Assembly: GCF_013409745.1 (NCBI RefSeq)
Contig: NZ_JACCBH010000001.1
Location: forward strand, 2,108,001-2,172,000
Source of the DNA: Microbacterium pseudoresistens
GTDB taxonomy: Bacteria; Actinomycetota; Actinomycetes; Actinomycetales; Microbacteriaceae
Length of the DNA stretch: 64,000 nucleotides
Direction: 5' to 3'
Part shown: piece after piece, positions 8,919-15,502 of the stretch
How positions within the stretch are numbered: position 1 is the stretch's first letter
Layout of the letters: each line of letters opens with the position of its first letter
Position numbers and translations under genes: made by a program
The notes under the pieces: model-generated
What the model saw: the letters and a program-made list of their open reading frames with translations, nothing else
Told to the model about the DNA's origin: nothing
Databases searched by the model: none

Positions 8919-10421
8919 CTACTTCGACAGCGTCACGCCGCGCAGGTCGATCCGTGAGTTGATCGAGTCCTCGGGGAAACCCTGCACCCCGGGTACGAGC
9001 GCGGTGATCGTCGCGCCGTTGTACAGCCAGTCGGCGGCGTGATCCTCGGACACCAGCCGGGCGGCCTGCGCGAGCAGCTCGGCGGACTTCTTCTCGTCGG
9101 TCTCGGCCTTCGCCTGCGCGTACAGCGACTGCACCTCGGGGTTGTCGTACCCGAAGTAGTAGTCGGGATTGGCGAAGTTCACGAAGTCGCGGGGCTCGAC
9201 GTGCAGCACGAAGCTGAGGTCGTAGTCCTTGTTCGAGTACACGTCCTCCAGCCAGGTCGCGAACTCGACCGAGTTGACCTTGAGCGTCACGCCGACCTTG
9301 GAGAAGTCGGACACGAGCACCTGGGGCACGGTCGTGCCGTAGAAGCTCGGGATCGTCAGGGTGAGCGTGAGATCCTCGTGACCTGCCTCCTTCAGCAGCT
9401 CCTTGGCGCGTTCCGGATCGTACGGGGCGATGTCGGAGAGGTCTTCGTATCCCGGATCGAGTTCGGGGATCGGGCCGTACATGGTCTGCCCGGCGCCGAC
9501 GGCCGCGACCAGGGCGTCGTGATCGATCGCCCGCCGCAGCGCCTCGCGCACGCGCACATCATCGAGCGGCGCCTTGGCGTTGTTGAACGCGAGCGTGCCC
9601 TTGTCGGTGGTACGCCCCTCGGTGAGCACGAAGTCGCCGCTCTTCTCCAGCTGCGGGGCGAGGTTCGGATCCACGGCGGTCAGCACGTCGAGGCTGCCGT
9701 CGAGGGCTGCGTTCACCCCGGCCGTGAAGTCGGGGATGTAGTCGAGCACGACCTCGCCGACGCCGGCCTTCTCGCCCCAGTAGGCGTCGTTGCGGTTGAG
9801 GCTGATGGAGCTGCCCTTGCGCCACGTTCCCAGCGTGAACGGCCCCGTGCCGTTGGCGGCGGCCTTCAGATCGGTCGTGTCGCCGTTCTGGAAGACGAGC
9901 CCGGCCGGACCGGTGAGGCTGAAGAGGAAGTTCTGATCCGGCGCGGTCAGGGTGATGACGACGGTGCTGGCATCGGGGGCGGCGATGGAGGCGACTCCGG
10001 CGAGCTCGGAGTGCCCCTGCATCGACTCGTCGTCCCTCACTGCCTGCAGCGAGGCGACGACATCGGCCGAGGTGAGCGGGGTGCCGCTGTGGAAGACGAT
10101 GCCGTCGTTCAGCGTGAATGTGTAGGTGAGCCCGTCGTCGGAGACCGTGTACGACGAGGCCAGCCGCTCAGTGATCTCGTTGCCCTGGGTGCGGGTGACC
10201 AGTCCCTCGTAGACGTTGTCGATGAGGAGCTGCTCCAGCGCCGCGCCGCTGGTGTGGCGGATGTCGAGGTTTGTCGGCTCGAGCACGAGCCCGACGGTGA
10301 GCGTCGCATCGGGATCGACGGTTCCGGTCGGTTCGGGGCTCGCGGAGCCCGCGCACCCGCTCAGCGCCAGGGCGGCGGCCAGGCCGGTGATCAGGGCGAG
10401 GCTCGCGGATCGGCGGGTCAT
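8919..10421 (-). CDS. Extracellular solute-binding lipoprotein, family 5 (OppA/DppA-like)
   Basis: 500-residue binding protein. A lipoprotein signal peptide (basic MTRRS, hydrophobic stretch, lipobox LSGC with Cys at about 23) anchors it outside the membrane. The family-5 fold is marked by LASSYTVSDDGLTYTFTLNDGIVFHSGTPLTSADVV-type segments and VREALRRAIDHDALV. Family 5 binds peptides, nickel or other small ligands. The ligand here is unknown. Its start overlaps the upstream hydrolase stop by 4 nt. Confidence 0.92.
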   Translation of the reverse strand: MTRRSASLALITGLAAALALSGCAGSASPEPTGTVDPDATLTVGLVLEPTNLDIRHTSGAALEQLLIDNVYEGLVTRTQGNEITERLASSYTVSDDGLTYTFTLNDGIVFHSGTPLTSADVVASLQAVRDDESMQGHSELAGVASIAAPDASTVVITLTAPDQNFLFSLTGPAGLVFQNGDTTDLKAAANGTGPFTLGTWRKGSSISLNRNDAYWGEKAGVGEVVLDYIPDFTAGVNAALDGSLDVLTAVDPNLAPQLEKSGDFVLTEGRTTDKGTLAFNNAKAPLDDVRVREALRRAIDHDALVAAVGAGQTMYGPIPELDPGYEDLSDIAPYDPERAKELLKEAGHEDLTLTLTIPSFYGTTVPQVLVSDFSKVGVTLKVNSVEFATWLEDVYSNKDYDLSFVLHVEPRDFVNFANPDYYFGYDNPEVQSLYAQAKAETDEKKSAELLAQAARLVSEDHAADWLYNGATITALVPGVQGFPEDSINSRIDLRGVTLSK

Positions 10422-11386
10422 GGAGTGATCCTCTCGGTGGGGTGGGGCTGCTCAGTGGAATCGGGCTGTACGGCGGCGCGGATGATCTCGGCGAGTTCGC
10501 GAGCCGCGGTCTCCTGCGCGTTGTGCGGCGCATCCACGCTGAGGACGGCGGCGTCGGGCAGTCGCCGTGCGAACTCGTCAGCATCGCCGGCGGACACGAA
10601 GCCCTGCTCGGCGCGCACGAGCGTGATCGGCGCGGTGACGGCAGCCAGGTCGTCCCATCCGCTGTCGCGCAGCACCGGCGCGGCTCCGGGGCTTGCCTGC
10701 GGTGCGGTGTCGGCGGGGGAGGGAGCGGCGAAGGCGCGCGAGGCGAGCCGGGCGAAATGGTGCTTCCACTCGACTCGCCCGTCGTCGCGGATGCGGCTGT
10801 TCAGGAAGACACCGCGTTCGGTGTTCGCGCGGTTGCCGCCGAGCCCGAAGCTCAACGCGTGCTCGACGAGCTCCTCGCGGGAGGCGAAGTCGGTCACCGC
10901 GTAGAACGCGCGCAGGGCGGCGGGACCGCCCGAGGTGTCGATACCGGGTGTGATGTCGATGATGACGAGCTCGCGCACGAGGTCGGGCCGCTCGGCCGCG
11001 AGCGCTGCGCCGGTGAGGCCGCCCAGCGATTGACCGACGACGATCTGCGGCTGCTCCGTCCACTCGTCCAGTCCTGCGGCGACGTCGGCGGCGAGGGAGC
11101 CGCCGGCGTAGTCGGCGTCGTCCTTCCACGACGAGTCGCCGTGCCCCGGCAGATCGATGGCGAGGGCGGGCAGGCCCAGGGCGAGGATCGTGGCATCCCA
11201 CGTGTGCGCGTTCAGCCCGGCGCCGTGCAGGAAGGTCACGAGGGGAGGGTCGTCGCCGAAGCGGAGCGCGCTCAGTTCGCGGTCGTCGGCGAGCGTCATC
11301 GTGGATCGTCGGACGTGGGGCACGGTCGCGGACAGCTCATCCGCCTGGCGCGCGAGGAAGGAGAATTCCGTCGTCTCTGTGGGCAC
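10418..11386 (-). CDS. Alpha/beta hydrolase, first gene of the importer operon
   Basis: 322-residue serine hydrolase. The oxyanion HG motif is in TFLHGAGLNAHTWD, the nucleophile elbow is GQSLGG, and IDLPGHGDS follows the third strand. The acid is probably in the segment APITLVRAEQGFVSAGD and the His in DAPHNAQETA. There is no signal peptide, so it is cytosolic. GTG start 6 nt after a CAGAAT -10. It overlaps the binding-protein gene by ATGA, so it leads the import operon. It may process the imported compound (inference). Confidence 0.88.
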   Translation of the reverse strand: MPTETTEFSFLARQADELSATVPHVRRSTMTLADDRELSALRFGDDPPLVTFLHGAGLNAHTWDATILALGLPALAIDLPGHGDSSWKDDADYAGGSLAADVAAGLDEWTEQPQIVVGQSLGGLTGAALAAERPDLVRELVIIDITPGIDTSGGPAALRAFYAVTDFASREELVEHALSFGLGGNRANTERGVFLNSRIRDDGRVEWKHHFARLASRAFAAPSPADTAPQASPGAAPVLRDSGWDDLAAVTAPITLVRAEQGFVSAGDADEFARRLPDAAVLSVDAPHNAQETAARELAEIIRAAVQPDSTEQPHPTERITP

Positions 11387-11392
11387 GCGCTC

Positions 11393-11398
11393 ATTCTG
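11393..11398 (-). promoter_or_regulatory. -10 of the hydrolase/importer operon
   Basis: CAGAAT on the minus strand, exactly 6 nt before the GTG at 11386. This would make a leaderless operon mRNA. Confidence 0.4.
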
Positions 11399-11498
11399 CT
11401 CCTGCGCGAGGGGGCGCGTGAAACCGTCTAGCAGATTGCCAACTCATGACCGTAACAGTTTGCAAATATGACAATGCATAAGGGGGTTTCTCTGTGCA

Positions 11499-11516
11499 TT
11501 CAGGATTCTTCCTGAA
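11499..11516. promoter_or_regulatory. Inverted repeat between divergent genes
   Basis: TTCAGGATTCTTCCTGAA: 7-bp arms with a 4-nt centre, in the unusually AT-rich gap between the hydrolase/importer operon and the AhpD-like gene. It could be an operator for either side. Confidence 0.35.
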
Positions 11517-11564
11517 CTCGTGGCCGGACCTTCCTCGATCCGAGCCGACGAGAGGCCGGCTGGG

Positions 11565-11570
11565 TAGGCT
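11565..11570 (+). promoter_or_regulatory. -10 of a leaderless AhpD-like transcript
   Basis: TAGGCT, 6 nt (GGCGGC), then ATG 11577. Confidence 0.5.
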
Positions 11571-11576
11571 GGCGGC

Positions 11577-12044
11577 ATGAGCGAGACGCGTGTGCACCTG
11601 TCCAGGACCGAGCCGAGCGCTTACCGCGCCCTCGACGAGTTCTCCAAGACCGTGGGCGGGATCTGCGACGAGGCGGGCATCGATGCCCGGCTACGCGAGC
11701 TCGTGCTCATCCACTGCTCCCAGCTCAACGGCTGCGCGTACTGCACTCGCATCCACGTCGACCGCGCCACCGAGGCGGGTGTCGACGTCGACACCCTGAC
11801 CCAGATCCCCGCGTGGCGGGAATCGGGCGTGTTCTCGGATCGCGAGTGCGCCGCTCTCGAGCTCGCCGAGGCCTTCACCTTCATCCACGACGAGGGGGTT
11901 TCGGACGAGGTGTACAACAAGGTGGGCAGCGTCTTCACCGAGAAAGAGTACGCCGCGCTCAGCTGGCTGTGCGTCTCGATCAACGCCTTCAACCGCATCG
12001 TCGTGGCGGGTCGCTATCCCGTTCCGCCGCGCACCGCATCGTGA
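11577..12044 (+). CDS. Carboxymuconolactone decarboxylase/AhpD-family protein
   Basis: 155-residue all-helical protein. The AhpD redox motif is visible as NGCAYCTRIHVDRA (Cys-x-x-Cys with His four residues later, about 50-63). This fits a thiol-based peroxidase or alkylhydroperoxidase-like role rather than a true carboxymuconolactone decarboxylase. Start at ATG 11577, six bases after TAGGCT. Its TGA overlaps the GTG of the phosphatase gene (GTGA), so the two are co-translated. Confidence 0.9.
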   Translation: MSETRVHLSRTEPSAYRALDEFSKTVGGICDEAGIDARLRELVLIHCSQLNGCAYCTRIHVDRATEAGVDVDTLTQIPAWRESGVFSDRECAALELAEAFTFIHDEGVSDEVYNKVGSVFTEKEYAALSWLCVSINAFNRIVVAGRYPVPPRTAS

Positions 12045-12745
12045 GCGTGCTCGAGCTTCCCGGCGCCGTCAACCTCCGCGACGTCGGCGGCATCCCCGTC
12101 GGCGATGGGCGCATCCGCAGCGGGGTGCTCTTCCGCTCCGGTCAGCTCGCCGGGCTCACGATCGAGGGCGGCACGATGCTGCGCGCGCGCGTGCGACGGA
12201 TCGTCGACCTCCGCGATGATGTCGAGGTGCGTCATCAGCCGTCGGCGCTGCAGGGTGTCGCCATCACCCGGGTGCCGCTGTTCCTCGGATCGGTGGCATC
12301 GTTCTTCACCGACGATGTGAGCCTGGAAGGGATGTACCGCGGCCTCATCGAGCAGTCCGCACACCGGCTGGTCGAGGTTGTGCGCGTGATCGCCGCCGGA
12401 GAGCCGACGCTCGTGCACTGCACGGCGGGCAAGGATCGCACGGGCGTGAGCATCGCCTTGGCGCTGTCCGCAGTGGGTGCCGATCGCGACGCGGTCGTCG
12501 CGGACTACGCGCTGACCGAGACCCTCATGCCGCCGGAGCGTCGCAGCCAGATCGAAGCGCGCGTGCTTGCTCAGCATCCTGAGGCGCGAAACGCCGCGGC
12601 GCTGGCCACGCGCTCGCCCGCCCCGATCATGCAGGCGCTGCTGGACGAGATCGATCGGAACCACGGCTCCGCGGCGCAGTATCTGCTTGATGCCGGTCTC
12701 AGCGCCGCAGAGCTGAGGGAACTGACCGCGGCGCTCGTGGACTGA
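12041..12745 (+). CDS. Tyrosine-protein phosphatase (DSP/PTP-like)
   Basis: 234-residue phosphatase. The catalytic P-loop HCTAGKDRTG (Cys-x5-Arg) is near residue 126, and the N-terminal NLRDVGGIPV...RSGVLFRSGQL block is typical of the MptpB/Tyr_phosphatase_3 family found in actinobacteria. The substrate may be a phosphotyrosine protein or a phosphoinositide. The GTG at 12041 overlaps the AhpD-like stop. No matching tyrosine kinase lies in the window. Confidence 0.9.
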   Translation: MSVLELPGAVNLRDVGGIPVGDGRIRSGVLFRSGQLAGLTIEGGTMLRARVRRIVDLRDDVEVRHQPSALQGVAITRVPLFLGSVASFFTDDVSLEGMYRGLIEQSAHRLVEVVRVIAAGEPTLVHCTAGKDRTGVSIALALSAVGADRDAVVADYALTETLMPPERRSQIEARVLAQHPEARNAAALATRSPAPIMQALLDEIDRNHGSAAQYLLDAGLSAAELRELTAALVD

Positions 12746-12800
12746 GCTGCGACGATTCGTCGGACAGACGATTCGCCGGACAAGGGGTGATTCGGATAGA

Positions 12801-12819
12801 CAAGGTTAGGCAACCCTTT
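12801..12819 (+). promoter_or_regulatory. Probable IdeR/DtxR iron box
   Basis: The 19-mer CAAGGTTAGGCAACCCTTT matches 13 of 19 positions of the known actinobacterial DtxR/IdeR consensus (TTAGGTTAGGCTAACCTAA). It overlaps the -35 region of the SIP promoter, a position suited to iron-dependent repression. Confidence 0.65.
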
Positions 12820-12828
12820 GCGTGGTGC

Positions 12829-12834
12829 TATCCT
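12829..12834 (+). promoter_or_regulatory. -10 of the SIP gene
   Basis: TATCCT with an upstream TG (extended -10), 17 nt after a TTAGGC -35-like element inside the iron box, and 9 nt before ATG 12844. Confidence 0.55.
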
Positions 12835-12843
12835 GGATTCACC

Positions 12844-13332
12844 ATGACATACCCCGCACCGACCGCCACGAGCATTCGCGCCCAGCGCCGCGCGTCTCGT
12901 CGGCGTCCGCGGGCGCAGCACCTGGTCACCGCCGATGAGAACTCGCTGGTCGAGCTCGAGGCGCTCATCGCGACTCTGCCTCTGTGCGCCACGGGTCGCG
13001 TGTTCGTCGAGGTCGCCGATGCCGACCAGATCGCCGCGATCGCCGTTCCGCCGCGGATGACGATCACCTGGCTGCCGCGTGCCTCGCGCTCGGGTGAGCC
13101 GGGCAGCAGCCGTCGATGTGCGACCGGTGCCGCGCTCACACGCGCCGTCACCGCGTGGGCCGACGAGATGCTCTGCGATGCGGATGAGGATGCGCAGCGA
13201 GACACCCCGGAGACTCACGTCACGCTGTTGGGCGGCTACCTCGGCACCGCCGACATCGTCGACCACCTGAAAGACCTCGGAGTGGATCCCGCGGCGATCC
13301 ACGCGCCCGAGCGCTACGGCCTGAGCGTCTGA
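12844..13332 (+). CDS. Stand-alone SIP domain protein (siderophore-interacting)
   Basis: 162 residues matching only the C-terminal NAD(P)H-binding half of siderophore-interacting ferric reductases: HLVTADENSLVELEALIATLP, VFVEVAD and WLPR, then the AWADEML and GYLG blocks. The FAD-binding N-terminal half is absent, so it may need a partner or act as a truncated paralogue. The probable job is in iron release from siderophores, supported by the IdeR-type box overlapping its promoter. ATG 12844 is chosen over an upstream start at 12787 because the latter would place the promoter inside the gene. The 3' end overlaps the opposite-strand gene by 19 nt. Confidence 0.85.
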   Translation: MTYPAPTATSIRAQRRASRRRPRAQHLVTADENSLVELEALIATLPLCATGRVFVEVADADQIAAIAVPPRMTITWLPRASRSGEPGSSRRCATGAALTRAVTAWADEMLCDADEDAQRDTPETHVTLLGGYLGTADIVDHLKDLGVDPAAIHAPERYGLSV

Positions 13333-13805
13333 CGACGCTGCCGAGGGAGGTAGTTCCCGTCGGCGAGCCCCGCTTCGATCTCGAAGCGGTTCTGCAGCGG
13401 ATCCCTTCCAGCCAGGGCGTACAGGACCGGCATGGCAGCGCCGTAGCGCAGCCACTGCGCCTTGTGCACGCGCTCGTGGCGGAGCATCCGTTCATCGGGT
13501 TCGGCATCACCGGTGAGGAAGCAGCCGCCCACGCACACGCCGCCGCGGCCGAAGGTCCATTCCGGCATGCCGCGGAACACCCACAGACCTTCGCGCCGTT
13601 TGATCGGACCGGTGCTCCACAGGCCGCCCCAGATCCAGCCGACGGCCGTGCCCCACAGGTACCCGAGCCGGGTGAGCGGGGAGCGCAACAGGAATGACGG
13701 GATGCGCCGGTCGAACCGGCGCCCGCGGGCGAGGATCTCGTCGGCGCGGGCGTGGATCGTCTCGAGCGGCGTCGTGTCGCCGGATCGTGAGGAGGAGTCG
13801 GTCAT
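13314..13805 (-). CDS. Conserved hypothetical protein with an HExxH motif
   Basis: 163 residues of unknown function. A central region (GGVCVGGCFLTGD) is followed by HERVHKAQWLRYG, an HExxH zinc-peptidase-type signature, and a later NRFEIEAGLADG that could give a third ligand. A hydrophobic segment GYLWGTAVGWIWGGLW near residue 50 may be membrane-associated. The combination suggests a small metalloprotease-like fold, but peptidase activity is not shown. Overlaps the upstream arginase-family gene by 4 nt and the SIP gene tail by 19 nt. Confidence 0.7.
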   Translation of the reverse strand: MTDSSSRSGDTTPLETIHARADEILARGRRFDRRIPSFLLRSPLTRLGYLWGTAVGWIWGGLWSTGPIKRREGLWVFRGMPEWTFGRGGVCVGGCFLTGDAEPDERMLRHERVHKAQWLRYGAAMPVLYALAGRDPLQNRFEIEAGLADGNYLPRQRRQTLRP

Positions 13806-14614
13806 GCCACCGCGCCGATCAGGCGCAGCACGGCGCCGAGGTCATCGACGGCGGCGACGGGGGAGCGCGGGGCGAAGCCCGCGATGGTGGCGCCGGCGAT
13901 CGGCGCCCGCGCGCGCACGGCGCGCAGGGCCGCGACGAGGTCGGCCACGGCGATTCCGAACGGGGCGGGGGCGGAGACCCCGGCGAACTCGGCGGGATCG
14001 ATGACATCGACGTCGATGTGCACGTACACGCGTGCGGCGCCGGTGGCGGCGACAGCATGGGCGAGGACATCGGGGCTCGTCAGATCGTCGACGCGGGTGA
14101 TTCCGGACCCGGTCAGGTGGTCCTCCTCGGCGTCTTCCGCGACGCGTGCACCGACGAGGATCACCCGATCCGGCGAGAGGCCGGCGCGACCCGGCAACGG
14201 GGAGTCGGGATCGCCGAGGGCGGCCCGCAGCGCCATGCCGGAGTACGCGCCCGACGGCGAGGTCGCGGGGGTGTGCAGATCGGGATGCGCATCGCACCAG
14301 ATCAGGGCGACGTCGTCGAGTGCGCCGGGGAGGGCGCCGATCGCGCCCACGCTCACACCGCAGTCGCCGCCGATCGCGACCACCGGCTCGTTCGCGGTCC
14401 GCACGGCGTCTTCGACCAGAGCGCGGATCCGTCGCAGGCTGCTCAGGCGTTGCACGGCGGTGCCCTCGGTGTCGCCCGCTTCGAGCGGGATGTCGAGCAC
14501 CGTCGTGTGGGCGCGGGGAAGGTCACCGGCGATCGCCGAGGCGCCGTCGGTGAGCAGCATCGCCCGCGCGGCGGGGGAGCCCTGCCACTGCGGTACGACG
14601 ACGAAGCGGGTCAT
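13802..14614 (-). CDS. Arginase/agmatinase-family protein
   Basis: 270-residue ureohydrolase-fold protein. Two metal motifs are intact: DAHPDLH and HIDVDVIDP (both supply Mn-binding Asp/His). The first motif reads GGDCGVS, where classical arginases have GGDHS, so one His ligand is replaced by Cys. This variant is recurrent in actinobacterial members, as I recall. Substrate (arginine, agmatine or another guanidino compound) cannot be assigned. No urea-cycle or polyamine neighbours. Stop overlaps the HExxH gene by 4 nt. Confidence 0.85.
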   Translation of the reverse strand: MTRFVVVPQWQGSPAARAMLLTDGASAIAGDLPRAHTTVLDIPLEAGDTEGTAVQRLSSLRRIRALVEDAVRTANEPVVAIGGDCGVSVGAIGALPGALDDVALIWCDAHPDLHTPATSPSGAYSGMALRAALGDPDSPLPGRAGLSPDRVILVGARVAEDAEEDHLTGSGITRVDDLTSPDVLAHAVAATGAARVYVHIDVDVIDPAEFAGVSAPAPFGIAVADLVAALRAVRARAPIAGATIAGFAPRSPVAAVDDLGAVLRLIGAVA

Positions 14615-14641
14615 GGTGTCATCCGTGGGTCGGGACGGAGG

Positions 14642-14680
14642 AAGGCGGATGCCGCGGCTCGCGCCGACGGCATCCGCCTT
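14642..14680 (-). terminator. Hairpin terminator downstream of pspA
   Basis: Perfect 13-bp stem (14642-14654 with 14668-14680; arm AAGGCGGATGCCG) and a 13-nt loop, beginning 7 nt after the pspA stop. Confidence 0.65.
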
Positions 14681-14686
14681 CGAGGG

Positions 14687-15430
14687 TCACTCGGCTTCGA
14701 TGGCGGCCTTCGGTGCGGAACCCCCGGACTTCAGCTCGGCGAGCCGGGCCTCGACCTCGGTGAGCTGGCCCACGTCTTCGAGACTCTCGAACTGCGCGTC
14801 CAGCGACGACGCGGCGATCTCCGCCTTGCCCTGGGCAAGCGCCTCCTGGCGGCGGATCTTGTCCTCGAAACGGCCCAGTTCGCTCGTGGGGTCGAGCACG
14901 TTGATCGAGCCCACCGCGTCCTGCACCTTGTTCTGCGCCTCGGCGACCTTGGAGCGAGCGACGAGTTCGCTGCGCTTGTTCTTCAGCTCGCCCAGCTTGT
15001 CCTTCATGCCGTTCAAGCCGTTCTTGAGCTTGTCGACGATCTCGGTCTGCGTGGCGATCTGCGGCTCGGCCGTCTTCGCCTCGTTCTCGGCGCCGATCTG
15101 GCGCTGCAGGGCGACCTTGGCGAGGTTGTCGAACTTGTCGGCGTCGGTCGCGTTGCCGGAACGGCGCAGCTCGTCGGCCTTGCGGCTGGCGGCGAGCGCC
15201 TTGTTGCCCCACTCGGCGGCGGCCTGCACGTCTTCCTCGTGGTCGCGTTCGAGCAGTCGCAGATTGCCGATCGTCTCGGCGATCGCCGACTCCGCGTCGG
15301 CGATGTTGTTGGTGTAGTCGCGCACGAGCTGGTCGATCATCTTCTGCGGATCCTCGGCGGAATCGAGGAGCGCGTTGATGTTCGCCTTCATGAGGCTCGA
15401 GATGCGGCCGAAGATGGATTGCTTGACCAT
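14687..15430 (-). CDS. pspA: PspA/IM30 family protein
   Basis: 247-residue coiled-coil protein of the phage-shock/ESCRT-III-like family that binds and protects the inner membrane under stress. The amphipathic N-terminus SIFGRISSLMKANINALLDSAEDP and the long helical body with many Glu/Lys/Ala are diagnostic. The ATG at 15430 has a good ribosome site (GAAAGGAAAC) and is preferred to an ATG 15 nt upstream. It follows the TPM-domain gene on the same strand (72 nt gap), a pairing seen in other actinobacteria. Confidence 0.92.
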   Translation of the reverse strand: MVKQSIFGRISSLMKANINALLDSAEDPQKMIDQLVRDYTNNIADAESAIAETIGNLRLLERDHEEDVQAAAEWGNKALAASRKADELRRSGNATDADKFDNLAKVALQRQIGAENEAKTAEPQIATQTEIVDKLKNGLNGMKDKLGELKNKRSELVARSKVAEAQNKVQDAVGSINVLDPTSELGRFEDKIRRQEALAQGKAEIAASSLDAQFESLEDVGQLTEVEARLAELKSGGSAPKAAIEAE

Positions 15431-15502
15431 GTCGTTTCCTTTCAATGACGGACGTCGATTCAGATGTGTGTTCCGGGTTCATCCGGGAGGGTCGTCACGC
15501 GT

